Made by a program: the position numbers and the translations under genes. A stretch of DNA of 64,000 nucleotides from an uncultured Porphyromonadaceae bacterium. GTDB taxonomy: Bacteria > Bacteroidota > Bacteroidia > Bacteroidales > Muribaculaceae. This document shows positions 7,324 to 15,299 of this stretch, in pieces. Location of the stretch: contig CAMWNH010000005.1 in assembly GCA_947175605.1 (NCBI GenBank), positions 1 to 64,000 on the forward strand, read 5' to 3'. Position 1 is the stretch's first letter. Every line of letters begins with the position of its first letter. The notes under the pieces were generated by a model, which had not been told where the DNA came from, did no database searches, and saw nothing but the letters and a program-made list of their open reading frames with translations.

Positions 7324-8453
7324 TCTTGCGACGAGTCCGTTTCGCCCTCGTCGACAGCAGGCTCACACTGCTTGCGAGGTGCGGGGTTAGAAATATATTT
7401 TTCGTAATATGCCATTATCAGGGCCGTGGCAGGCAGGGCTATGATCATGCCTATGATGCCCAGGAGCGAGCCCCAGATGCTCAGGGAGAGGAGAATCATG
7501 GCGGGATTGAGGCCCATCTCCTTGCCCATGATGTGAGGGGTGACAACATAATCACAGAGGCCCTGGGTGATGGCATATACCAGACAGCACTTGCCCATCA
7601 TGGGCCAGAACTCGGCGTAGCCGCCCAGGGAGTAGATGACGCATATGGCGGCTACGGGAATCAATGTGACATACTGGAAATAGGGAATCATATACAGTAT
7701 GCCCACAAGCAGCCCCATAGGGATTGCGAGCGGGAGCCCGACTATCGAAAATCCCGTGCAATACAACACGGCGGCAACAAGGGCCACGCATCCCTGACCG
7801 CGGAAGTAGCTGTTCATGCTCTGCTGCACATCGCGCACCACGTTCCAGCCGCGGGAACGGTACTTTTTAGGGAAGATGAGCTTGAATCCGCGCACGATCT
7901 GCTCGTAGTCGATGAGGACGAAGACGATATAGATTAGGGCCAGAAGCCATGAGAGGATGTGCAGGACAGTATCAAGCGATTCCTCGAGGATGCTCGAGCC
8001 CTGGCTTAGGAGGGCGGCGAGGTGGGTGCCGCTGACCATGTCGCGGAGGTTCTCGGCATCGAAGTAGCGCGTGACGAAATCGACCACAAACCTGTAGGCC
8101 GGAGGCAGCTCGCGTTCGCCTGACGAAAGCTGATGAATGATGCCGCCGAGCATATCTATTTCCTTGACTATTAATGGCAGAAAGAGATAGACAGCGAGGG
8201 CGATAACGGCCGTTACCTCAACGAGCGTAAGAATCACGCCGACCACGCGCTTGCCTGTGTGCACAAGATGCATGTTGCGGGACACGAGAGGCTCAAGGAT
8301 ATAGGCGATGAAGCAGGCTGCGACGAAGGGCAGGAGCACATCACTCAGATAACCGATAAGCCAGATCAGGGCCACGCCGCAGACGAGCGTTATTATAAGC
8401 TTCATGATGCGGTCGGTAGTCCAGTACTGGGAGGCAATGGCAGTTTTAGGCAT
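7320..8453 (-). CDS. AI-2E family transporter (PerM-like permease)
   Basis: The 377-residue inner-membrane protein has about eight spans in the arrangement of the PerM/YhhQ-type AI-2E exporter family. A paired-helix start precedes a long amphipathic soluble region (about residues 100-200), then a cluster of helices containing MGLLVGILYMIPYFQ and a late segment with GNEMGLN-like HIMGKEMGLNPAMILLSL. Substrates in this family range from AI-2 to Na+/H+ and are mostly unassigned. The start at 8453 (MPKTAIASQY) is chosen because the track extension to 8570 overlaps the folC stop and looks non-coding. Confidence 0.85.
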   Translation of the reverse strand: MPKTAIASQYWTTDRIMKLIITLVCGVALIWLIGYLSDVLLPFVAACFIAYILEPLVSRNMHLVHTGKRVVGVILTLVEVTAVIALAVYLFLPLIVKEIDMLGGIIHQLSSGERELPPAYRFVVDFVTRYFDAENLRDMVSGTHLAALLSQGSSILEESLDTVLHILSWLLALIYIVFVLIDYEQIVRGFKLIFPKKYRSRGWNVVRDVQQSMNSYFRGQGCVALVAAVLYCTGFSIVGLPLAIPMGLLVGILYMIPYFQYVTLIPVAAICVIYSLGGYAEFWPMMGKCCLVYAITQGLCDYVVTPHIMGKEMGLNPAMILLSLSIWGSLLGIIGMIIALPATALIMAYYEKYISNPAPRKQCEPAVDEGETDSSQE

Positions 8454-8520
8454 AGGACAAGTTGAAACGTTTAAATATAAACGGCAGGGCCGAGGTGAAG
8501 GTTCACGGTCGAGGGCTTTT

Positions 8521-9834
8521 TCATGCCAGCAGGTCGGCCACGACGAATGTGCTTCCGCCCACGAAGACAAAGGAGCCGGGGGCAGCTTGCTCCAGAGCGA
8601 TCCGGCATCCCTCTTTCACGGAGCCGGGGCCGGAGACAGCAATACCTTCCGGCAGACCGGCCTCGAGGGCGAGAGCGGCTGTGGATTCAGCGCTCCGCGC
8701 ACGCGGAATAGAGGGCTCAACGAAGATATAGCGCACGTTGGTCCGGGGCATTTGGCCCATGATGGCTGTGACATCCTTGTCATTCACGAATCCAACGACC
8801 ATGGTGAGCGGACGCGTGTATGCAATATCGCGCAAACGCGGGCCAAGCAGTCGCCAGCCGCCAATGTTGTGGCCCGTATCGCACACAAGGTCTATTCCTT
8901 CGGGAGCAGGCAGGCGCATCCAGCGGCCCATAAGCCCTGTGAGGGAGCAAACCTGCGCGAATCCCTGCCGCACGGCAGCATCATCGAGGGCGGGGAAGGA
9001 GCGCGCGAGAACTGTAAGGGAGGCGAGGATGGTTGCGGCATTCTCCGTCTGGCAATCGCCCGTGAGAGCTCCTTCCAGCGTGCCGAAGGGTGTGCCTGTA
9101 TAGACTATCCTGTCGCTTTCACGGTGCGCCTCGCGATATGGGCGCTGCTCGGAAGCGAACAGCAGGAAGGCTACATCTGCCTCCTCAGCCTTGCGCACGA
9201 ACACATCGTGCACTTCCGGAGTTCCGGGATTGCCCACGACCGCTGGGACGCCAGGTGCGAAAATGCCGGCTTTCTCTGCCGCGATTTCCGCCTCCGTATT
9301 GCCCAGTAGCACCGTATGGTCAAGGGATATATTGGTGACTATCGTCAGCAGCTTATCGGCAAGGATATTGGTGGAATCCAGACGTCCGCCAAGTCCCACC
9401 TCCACGACGGCCACGTCCACCTTCTCGCGTGCAAAATGCTCGAAAGCCATTACGGTGGTAAACTCGAAGAAACTTGGCGTAAGTTTTTCGGACAGAGGCA
9501 TCTCGCGGAAACGGCGCACAAAGTCCACCACGGCTTCCTCGGAAATGGGACGGCCATTCACGCGTATGCGTTCACGGAAGTCCACAAGATGCGGCGATGT
9601 GTAGAGTCCGACCTTATATCCTGCGCTCTGAAGCACGGCTGCGAGCGTGTGCGATACGGAGCCCTTGCCGTTGGTTCCACCCACATGAATGGCCGGGAAG
9701 GCCTTATGCGGGCTTCCGAAGGCATCGGAGAGGGCAAAGGTAGCACCGAGGCCGGGCTTGTAGGCCTCGGCCCCGGTGCGGGAAAACATCGCCAGCTGCC
9801 CGAACAGATATTCGAGTGTCTGACTATAGTTCAT
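8521..9834 (-). CDS. folC: Folylpolyglutamate / dihydrofolate synthase
   Basis: FolC adds glutamate to dihydropteroate or tetrahydrofolate with ATP, in the cytosol. The 437-residue product has the P-loop HVGGTNGKGSVSH near residue 50, the SPHLVDFRERIRVNG motif, VGLGGRLDSTNI, and the C-terminal Mur-ligase-like domain with CDTGHNIGG (the usual DGAHN motif, here altered to DTGHN). The start at 9834 (MNYSQTLEYLF) is chosen over the track start. It is closely followed upstream by the secreted-protein gene ending at 9842. Confidence 0.93.
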   Translation of the reverse strand: MNYSQTLEYLFGQLAMFSRTGAEAYKPGLGATFALSDAFGSPHKAFPAIHVGGTNGKGSVSHTLAAVLQSAGYKVGLYTSPHLVDFRERIRVNGRPISEEAVVDFVRRFREMPLSEKLTPSFFEFTTVMAFEHFAREKVDVAVVEVGLGGRLDSTNILADKLLTIVTNISLDHTVLLGNTEAEIAAEKAGIFAPGVPAVVGNPGTPEVHDVFVRKAEEADVAFLLFASEQRPYREAHRESDRIVYTGTPFGTLEGALTGDCQTENAATILASLTVLARSFPALDDAAVRQGFAQVCSLTGLMGRWMRLPAPEGIDLVCDTGHNIGGWRLLGPRLRDIAYTRPLTMVVGFVNDKDVTAIMGQMPRTNVRYIFVEPSIPRARSAESTAALALEAGLPEGIAVSGPGSVKEGCRIALEQAAPGSFVFVGGSTFVVADLLA

Positions 9835-9841
9835 AATCGGA

Positions 9842-11434
9842 TTACTTGATGATCTTGAATGCCTTGTCGCCGTTGCGTACGATATAGACGCCACGGGGCA
9901 GATTGCCGCTCTTGTAAGCCTCTGCGCTTATGCTTCGGCCGGCAAGATCGAATACAAGCGTCTCGCCCTCCGCGGGAGCTGCTTCCACAATAGCGGGAAC
10001 TTCCACGCCGGATACGCTGAAGTCAGCAGCAACGATGTTAAGGGCGGCGTACTTCATAAAGAAGCCATAGCGGGCCTTTCCGGGCAACTGGACATTGGCA
10101 ACGCTCCACGATTTATTGTCAAGAGGGGTATCCCATTCAATGTCGAGTGCTTCGTCAGCAAAGGTGAAACGACGGTTGTCGGAATCGTAGCTTTCAACGG
10201 GATAGACTTTAATGAAGGCTCCCGTGGCGGGGAGGTCCGTAAACGCGGCACGGAGCATCATCTTGCCCTCGAGCTCGGGCGACACGATGTAGAAATACTG
10301 CCAGTAGAGGTCGGTGTTAGCTGCCGGATTCACATGATTCCAGCACATGCCCGTGCTGCCATCCACCGAGTATGTTCCGAAATGATAATACGAGGGGAAG
10401 AAGGCATAGTCGGCAGTCGTGTCGCTTATGGAGTTATCAGCGGCAAAAAGCTCCACTGCGTAGGGCGTCCATCCTGCGGGGAGAGTCTGGTCGTAGCTCG
10501 GAGCGTTGAACACCATGCGATAGTCGGAGGGAACGTCAAGGGCTGTACCTTCGAGAGCAACTTCAAAGACACCGGCCTCGCCCATATCGATTGTCATAGT
10601 GGCGGCGTCGTCGCCTGTTGCTTTCGGGGAGTACATCACGTCGAGCTCATACGATTCGCCCACAGGGATTTCGATCGTATTTACATCCGTCGAGAAATAC
10701 CCGGAACCTTCGATCTTCACGATGCCCGTGACAGGTTCGGAACCTACGTTGTAGACAATCACGGATTTCTCGGAAGAGTCATCGGTGAAGGTAAGCGGAT
10801 ATGACAGTGACTTCACGCTGACGGAAGCCAACGCTCCTACCAGATCAGCCGTATAACTTATCTCGACTTTGGGAAGGAAGGGAATGCCGCGCAGACCGTT
10901 GGCCTTGGCAATGGCTGTATTCTCGCTCTGATTTTCACCGGTCCAGTAGATTTTGGGGGCAGTGCCTTTAGCGGGATTCGTGAAGTCCACAAGAAGATTT
11001 CCACCTTCGTAGGTATAAGGCGTAGTAAATTCGATGGTCCATTCGGCGGCAGTTGTAGCAACGTTGACTTCGCCACTGAAAACGGTCTGTGCCGTAGCAT
11101 CATTGTAGGCCAGAGTGGAGTTGTCGCCACCCACGCCGAAATTGGTTTCGGATACAGTTGCCAGGGAGATGTTCATGTCTGGATTCGTCCAGTCCCTGGT
11201 GGCGGGAGTGGCGATGAAGAACTTGAATCCGGTGAGGGTCTTGCCCTTCAGATCCTCCAGCATTGAAGCGGGATATATCAGCTGCGAGCGGTTCGCACGA
11301 TCCATCCAATAGGCATATACGGGAGCTCCGTCGTTCTTGGCGGTTCCGTCACACAGGGTCAATGTCTCTGCGCTTGAAGCCGCAGGGGCCAGCGAAGCCA
11401 AAGCCAGAGCAAAAAGTGTAAAAAGTTTATTCAT
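9842..11434 (-). CDS. Secreted protein with Por-type C-terminal tail
   Basis: The 530-residue protein starts with a signal peptide (MNKLFTLFALALASLAPAASS) and ends in VFDLAGRSISAEAY followed by LPRGVYIVRNGDKAFKIIK, a type-A-like sorting tail of the kind seen on Bacteroidota secreted and surface proteins. The body is beta-rich. Residues about 20-210 look like a jelly-roll binding module. Residues about 210-310 resemble an Ig-like ASPM/choice-of-anchor-D repeat (SVIVYNVGSEPVTGIVKIEG). Residues about 320-480 form another beta-sandwich. No catalytic motif is seen. It has its own strong promoter and lies eight bases upstream of folC. Confidence 0.75.
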   Translation of the reverse strand: MNKLFTLFALALASLAPAASSAETLTLCDGTAKNDGAPVYAYWMDRANRSQLIYPASMLEDLKGKTLTGFKFFIATPATRDWTNPDMNISLATVSETNFGVGGDNSTLAYNDATAQTVFSGEVNVATTAAEWTIEFTTPYTYEGGNLLVDFTNPAKGTAPKIYWTGENQSENTAIAKANGLRGIPFLPKVEISYTADLVGALASVSVKSLSYPLTFTDDSSEKSVIVYNVGSEPVTGIVKIEGSGYFSTDVNTIEIPVGESYELDVMYSPKATGDDAATMTIDMGEAGVFEVALEGTALDVPSDYRMVFNAPSYDQTLPAGWTPYAVELFAADNSISDTTADYAFFPSYYHFGTYSVDGSTGMCWNHVNPAANTDLYWQYFYIVSPELEGKMMLRAAFTDLPATGAFIKVYPVESYDSDNRRFTFADEALDIEWDTPLDNKSWSVANVQLPGKARYGFFMKYAALNIVAADFSVSGVEVPAIVEAAPAEGETLVFDLAGRSISAEAYKSGNLPRGVYIVRNGDKAFKIIK

Positions 11435-11469
11435 TCGGTTTAGAAAATTTGGTGTAGCAGATTACTGTG

Positions 11470-11501
11470 CAAAAGTAGCAAAAAAAAACGAAAACCTCAA
11501 A
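11470..11501 (-). promoter_or_regulatory. Promoter of the secreted-protein gene
   Basis: On the minus strand TTTG (11501-11498), a 20-base spacer and TACTTTTG (11477-11470) match the Bacteroides consensus exactly. The upstream element lies next to the terminator of the preceding gene. Confidence 0.75.
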
Positions 11502-11506
11502 AAAGA

Positions 11507-11537
11507 GCCCGTGAAGCACACAAATTACTTCACGGGC
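11507..11537 (-). terminator. Intrinsic terminator of the upstream secreted-protein gene
   Basis: GCCCGTGAAG and CTTCACGGGC form a perfect 10-base stem with an 11-base loop, followed on the minus strand by TCTTTTTT. It ends the transcript of the gene at 11563-12180. Confidence 0.85.
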
Positions 11538-11562
11538 CAATCTAAATCTACTATATTCTCGC

Positions 11563-12180
11563 TCAGTTCAGAATCTCGACATCATCGAAATCCACCTTAC
11601 ATTTTCCGAAGGCAAAGAAGCCGAAACCGTTGGACGTTATAGGGACATACTTACAAAGCAGCGCCTGTACGTCATTGACGCGGAACTCAAGCTCGCCACC
11701 CATATAAGTGACCTGTATATCGAGAGCGGTATTCTTCTTGCCCTTCTGCAACTTGAACTGATTCTTCTGCTGGCCTGTGATCTTGCCTTCCTTCATTTTA
11801 TAGAGCCAAGCACAATCGCCCTTGATCATAAACACGATGCAGTTCATGTCGTCGATATAATCAAGGATTATGCCGAACATCTTCTTGCCCTCGAACTTCT
11901 CAAGGATTGCCGTGCAGCTGAGATTAAACCCCTTAGCGGGATCCATCGGGAGGAAAGAATGAGTGGCCACGCTGCCAACCATATCCGCAAGTGTGATATT
12001 GCCATTGTCCGATTTACTTTCAAGGCGCATCACACCATCAATGATGTATGCCTTGCCCAGATCGGCAGAATACTCGGTCCACTGCCAGGAATTGGAATCA
12101 AATGTCTCTTTTACCTGCGAGAAGGCAGCAGAGGCAGCCAACATCACAAAAGTCATTAAACAAAAAATTCTATTTTTCAT
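11563..12180 (-). CDS. Secreted beta-sandwich protein, function unknown
   Basis: The 205-residue exported protein has a signal peptide (MKNRIFCLMTFVMLAASAAFSQ) and a body that reads like a LamG/concanavalin-type or 3-keto-disaccharide-hydrolase-like sandwich (FGIILDYIDDMNCIVFMIKG and the ending GFFAFGKCKVDFDDVEI). These folds usually bind carbohydrate. I see no catalytic residues. An alternative start at 12207 overlaps the upstream stop as ATGA, which suggests translational coupling, but it would put acidic residues in front of the signal peptide, so 12180 is preferred. It is likely the last gene of a three-gene operon with the duplicated pair upstream. Confidence 0.65.
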   Translation of the reverse strand: MKNRIFCLMTFVMLAASAAFSQVKETFDSNSWQWTEYSADLGKAYIIDGVMRLESKSDNGNITLADMVGSVATHSFLPMDPAKGFNLSCTAILEKFEGKKMFGIILDYIDDMNCIVFMIKGDCAWLYKMKEGKITGQQKNQFKLQKGKKNTALDIQVTYMGGELEFRVNDVQALLCKYVPITSNGFGFFAFGKCKVDFDDVEILN

Positions 12181-12203
12181 ATCTTCAGGAGTTTTTGAAT
12201 AGT

Positions 12204-12944
12204 TCATTTGTCGCCCAGACGGGTCTGGAATTCGCTCATAAAAGTTTCAAATTCCTTAGCCACACGGGTGGTCTCGATGAAAGCATCTTCGTTGGCGCGC
12301 GACTGCATGGGTGCAATTTCAGCGGAAAGCTTCACCTGAAACGTGAGGTCTCCGCCTATATTGGACTCTTTGACAGTGACTCTGTGGCGAAGCGTTTTTC
12401 CCGCTTCAATGTAATTCTTATACAGCCATGGAGTCTGAATAAACCCGGAGGTCATATCGGACGTCATAATCTCATTGAAATACTTAAGGAGCACACTGTG
12501 AGCCATTTTCCACGCATTCTCAGTGTTGCGGGCACCGCTACGCTTATCTTCGGTGTAAAGGTTCTTGTTCACTTTCACGGTGAAAAAATTGTTGGCAACG
12601 GAAGATTCAGCGGTCTGCTGTAGAAGCATGTCTTTTTTCAGCTTGATTTCCACAGTCTTTCGTCCGTCATTCCCATAGATCCGGGTTGTGAGGGTTTCAT
12701 AGCCCGGAGCGGAGCATTCCAGAGAAATGAAGTCTTTTTTCTTTATCAATACCTTGGCTGAACCCTCACCATAATAAGAGCCGTTGACCTTAATCGTGGC
12801 ATCCGAAGGAATCACGACTATATTGATTTCCTTTTCGCGGCCAAAGAATTTATTTATCTTTCCCGTTACTTCATCCAACTGGGCATTCGAGTTGAAAACA
12901 CTCGTAATGAAAACCGCGACAAGGAGGAAAATTATTTTCTTCAT
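12204..12944 (-). CDS. Exported PEGA-like protein, copy A of a tandem pair
   Basis: The 246-residue protein has a signal peptide (MKKIIFLLVAVFITSVFNSNA) and a PEGA-like surface beta domain, IPSDATIKVNGSYYGEGSA, typical of repeats found in cell-surface proteins. An alpha/beta domain of unknown class follows, with WKMAHSVLLKYFNEIMTSD and SGFIQTPWLYKNY. It is about three quarters identical by eye to the neighbouring protein at 12950-13636, except that it has an extra 15 or so residues after the signal peptide. No known function. Confidence 0.7.
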   Translation of the reverse strand: MKKIIFLLVAVFITSVFNSNAQLDEVTGKINKFFGREKEINIVVIPSDATIKVNGSYYGEGSAKVLIKKKDFISLECSAPGYETLTTRIYGNDGRKTVEIKLKKDMLLQQTAESSVANNFFTVKVNKNLYTEDKRSGARNTENAWKMAHSVLLKYFNEIMTSDMTSGFIQTPWLYKNYIEAGKTLRHRVTVKESNIGGDLTFQVKLSAEIAPMQSRANEDAFIETTRVAKEFETFMSEFQTRLGDK

Positions 12945-12949
12945 GGCGC

Positions 12950-13636
12950 TTATTTTTCACCAAGACGTGACTGGAATTCACTGATCAGAGTTTCAAACTC
13001 CTTCATAATTCTATTGGTCTCCAGAAAAGATTCCTCGCGGCTACGGCCCTGTATGGGAGCCATTTCAGAAGCCATCTTTATCTGGAAAGTGAGATCGCCA
13101 CCGATATTGGATTCCTTGATGGTTACGCGGGTGCGGAGCGTCTTGCCGGCTTCCACGTAATTCTTATAAAGCCAGGGGGTCTGGATGAAGCCCGAGGCGG
13201 CGTCGGAGGTCATTATTTCATCGAAGTACTTCAGGAGCACGCTGTGAGCCATTTTCCAGGCGTTCTCCGAATTGCGCTTACCGGTCTTGGGATCATCCGT
13301 ATAAAGCGATTTATTGACCTTAACAGAGAAGAAGTTATTGGCGATGGACGATTCCGTGGTCTGCTTAAGGAGCATATCTTCCTTAAGCTTGATTTCAATA
13401 GTTTTACGTTCATCGTTGCCGTAGATACGGGTATTGAGTGTTTCATACCCCGGACAGCTGCACTCAAGCGAGACAAAATCGTTCTTCTTGATTTTGAGAG
13501 TAGCGCTTCCTTCTCCGTAATAGGAACCATTCACTTTAATGGTAGCATCTGAAGGAATCACAACGACTTTAATGTCCTTTGCCCACACTCCGGCTGACAC
13601 AATCAGAGCCAAAAGGACAAACAAAATTCTTTTCAT
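12950..13636 (-). CDS. Exported PEGA-like protein, copy B of a tandem pair
   Basis: The 228-residue protein has a signal peptide (MKRILFVLLALIVSAGVWA), the PEGA-like segment VVIPSDATIKVNGSYYGEGS, and the same C-terminal region as copy A (FIQTPWLYKNYVEAGKTLR). The gap between the two copies is only five bases, so they arose by tandem duplication and are cotranscribed. The gene sits 44 bases downstream of a strong intrinsic terminator with no promoter between. Its transcription therefore probably depends on read-through of the structured RNA. Confidence 0.7.
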   Translation of the reverse strand: MKRILFVLLALIVSAGVWAKDIKVVVIPSDATIKVNGSYYGEGSATLKIKKNDFVSLECSCPGYETLNTRIYGNDERKTIEIKLKEDMLLKQTTESSIANNFFSVKVNKSLYTDDPKTGKRNSENAWKMAHSVLLKYFDEIMTSDAASGFIQTPWLYKNYVEAGKTLRTRVTIKESNIGGDLTFQIKMASEMAPIQGRSREESFLETNRIMKEFETLISEFQSRLGEK

Positions 13637-13677
13637 TTTCAGGTTTCATAGCGGTCCCCAGCTCCATGAACCATTTA

Positions 13678-13711
13678 AAGACAAAAAGAAGCGTGGAACT
13701 GAATGCCACGT
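13678..13711 (-). terminator. Intrinsic terminator of the structured RNA
   Basis: On the minus strand ACGTGG and CCACGC form a short stem with a 9-base loop, followed by TTCTTTTTGTCTTT. It lies between the structured RNA and copy B of the exported pair. Confidence 0.75.
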
Positions 13712-13896
13712 CTTAAAGTGAAGGTGCTAGGAAAACCTGTGAGAAAAGATATGGAAAACCGCCCCACGCGTACGCGCGGAAGCTGCCAGCCGTCTCTTGT
13801 TCTCGTGATATAAGTTTCCTAGGCTTTTCACTTACAAGAAGAAGACATAACGCCTCTGTATTTCAAAATGTAGCGGAACAATCTAAGTCATTCCGC
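13680..13896 (-). ncRNA. Candidate structured RNA, about 217 nt
   Basis: Between a Bacteroidota promoter and an intrinsic terminator lies a non-coding stretch with strong folding signals on the minus strand. It begins with a hairpin GCGGAA/TTCCGC (13873-13896) right at the expected start site. A long rod follows at 13716-13833, with arms AAGTGAA/TTCACTT and CTAGGAAA/TTTCCTAG, an inner GAGAA/TTCTC stem and asymmetric internal loops. A GC-rich apical part contains CGCGTACGCG. The transcript ends in a terminator 40 bases before the next gene. A long bulged rod is the general architecture of 6S RNA, and from memory the Bacteroidales-1 RNA motif is also bounded by this kind of promoter and a terminator. 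It could equally be a leader controlling the downstream operon. Confidence 0.6.
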
Positions 13897-13899
13897 CTG

Positions 13900-13930
13900 C
13901 AAAGATATATATATTTTTTTGGAATTGCAA
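13900..13930 (-). promoter_or_regulatory. Promoter of the structured RNA
   Basis: TATCTTTG on the minus strand (13907-13900) matches the -7 consensus. The -33 element is weaker, a TTG at 13930-13928 with a 20-base spacer. The predicted start falls at the first base of the 5' hairpin. Confidence 0.65.
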
Positions 13931-13976
13931 TCCCCCTTTAAAAATAAAGCAATATATGGGCGGTAGGCAAGCCCGA

Positions 13977-14459
13977 CTACACATACTTCTTCAACTCGGC
14001 GGAAATGAACTCCGTCTCATAGCCTCGGGAGGCGGCCGCGCGGAAAAGGCGCGTGCGGCCTTCGTAGGTGCATGCGTCAGCTCCGATAGCCCGGGCCCGC
14101 GCCGCTATCAGCCCTGCGAGGATTTCGCGGTACTCTCTCTCGTCGATCTCTGCGAGCGCTTCATCTATCATGGGACGCGATATGCGCTTGAGCGCAAGAG
14201 CGTATGTAATCTTGCGCCGTCCCCAACGCTGGAAACGATATTTGTCGCGGACAAAGGCCCGCGCGAATCGTGCGTCATCTATGAATTTGCGGGCCTTCAG
14301 CGAATCCAGAATCGCGGATGCCTCCGCAGCCGGAAGGCCCCAGCGCGCCATCTTCTCCATGGCCTCGCGGGAGCACATCTCGCTGCGCGCACAGCGCGTC
14401 TCGAGACGCAGCATGGCCTTCTCGGGCGTAAGGGGTTTCTTATCGGCGGGCAATGGCAT
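13977..14459 (-). CDS. recX: Regulatory protein RecX
   Basis: RecX binds RecA filaments and limits their extension, modulating recombination and the SOS response. The 160-residue, arginine-rich helical protein shows the RecX three-helix repeats, with SREAMEKMARWGL, then FIDDARFARAFVRDKYRFQRWGRRKI, which is the family signature. The start lies inside the end of prmC (20-base overlap), so the two are translationally linked. The 3' side is free DNA leading to the structured-RNA promoter. Confidence 0.93.
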   Translation of the reverse strand: MPLPADKKPLTPEKAMLRLETRCARSEMCSREAMEKMARWGLPAAEASAILDSLKARKFIDDARFARAFVRDKYRFQRWGRRKITYALALKRISRPMIDEALAEIDEREYREILAGLIAARARAIGADACTYEGRTRLFRAAASRGYETEFISAELKKYV

Positions 14460-15294
14460 ATCGGTCGCGACCCGTAAAGTCTTTCAGTATTTCTATGGAA
14501 CTGCGATCGAAGCCTTTGTCGGCAAGCATCTTACGCATAGCCCCGCCTTCGGCCTGATTAATTTCGAAGAAGAGCATTCCGCCCTGCCGAAGCGCCTTGA
14601 GAGCATAGTCCGCGATCGCTTCATAGAACAGCAGAGGGCTATCTTCTGGCACGAACAGGGCCAAGGCTGGCTCGTGGTCGAGCACGCGCGCATCCATCCC
14701 TGCCTTCTCGGAAGGAAGGACATAAGGCGGATTACTGACTATAAAATCATAGCTGCCGGAAGCCTGAACCGGAAGGCGCAGAGCGTCGGCCTTGAAAAAT
14801 TCAACGCCCGGCGCAAGGCGCTTGCCATTAGCCCGCGCCAGGGCAAGCGCTTCGTCACTTATATCACAGGCTTTAATTTCGCTGAATGGCAGGGCTCGGG
14901 CAAGAGCCACGGCGATGCATCCGCTGCCGGTGCATACGTCGAGGCCCCTGAGATCGCGGCGACCGGCGAGGCGGTCCGTCACAAGATCCACCAGTCCTTC
15001 TGTCTCGGGACGCGGGATGAGCACGGCAGGAGAGACCCCGAGGTCGAGCCCGCAGAAACGTGCGCTGCCTACGGCGTACTGCACGGGCTCGCCGTCGAGG
15101 ATGCGCTTGGTCGCAGCGTCAAGCTTGTCCTCGATGAAGTCGAGGAGCGTGCGGTCGCCGTCGGCAAAGAGCTTCTTGCGGTCAAAACCGGCCAGATCCT
15201 CCATGAGGATACGCGCGGCGGCCTCGGCCTCCGACGCACCGAGCGCCGGAGTGAGCACACGCCTGAGCTCCGTAAACTTCTCGCGGGCCGTCAT
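14440..15294 (-). CDS. prmC: Release factor glutamine methyltransferase
   Basis: PrmC (HemK) methylates the glutamine of the GGQ motif in peptide-chain release factors using S-adenosylmethionine. The 284-residue product has the helical N-terminal release-factor-binding domain, PRPETEGLVDLV, the SAM-binding motif LDVCTGSGCIAVALA, and the catalytic NPPYV motif (SNPPYVLPSE). The gene lies five bases downstream of obg and overlaps recX. Confidence 0.95.
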   Translation of the reverse strand: MTAREKFTELRRVLTPALGASEAEAAARILMEDLAGFDRKKLFADGDRTLLDFIEDKLDAATKRILDGEPVQYAVGSARFCGLDLGVSPAVLIPRPETEGLVDLVTDRLAGRRDLRGLDVCTGSGCIAVALARALPFSEIKACDISDEALALARANGKRLAPGVEFFKADALRLPVQASGSYDFIVSNPPYVLPSEKAGMDARVLDHEPALALFVPEDSPLLFYEAIADYALKALRQGGMLFFEINQAEGGAMRKMLADKGFDRSSIEILKDFTGRDRYAIARR

Positions 15295-15299
15295 GAGTA

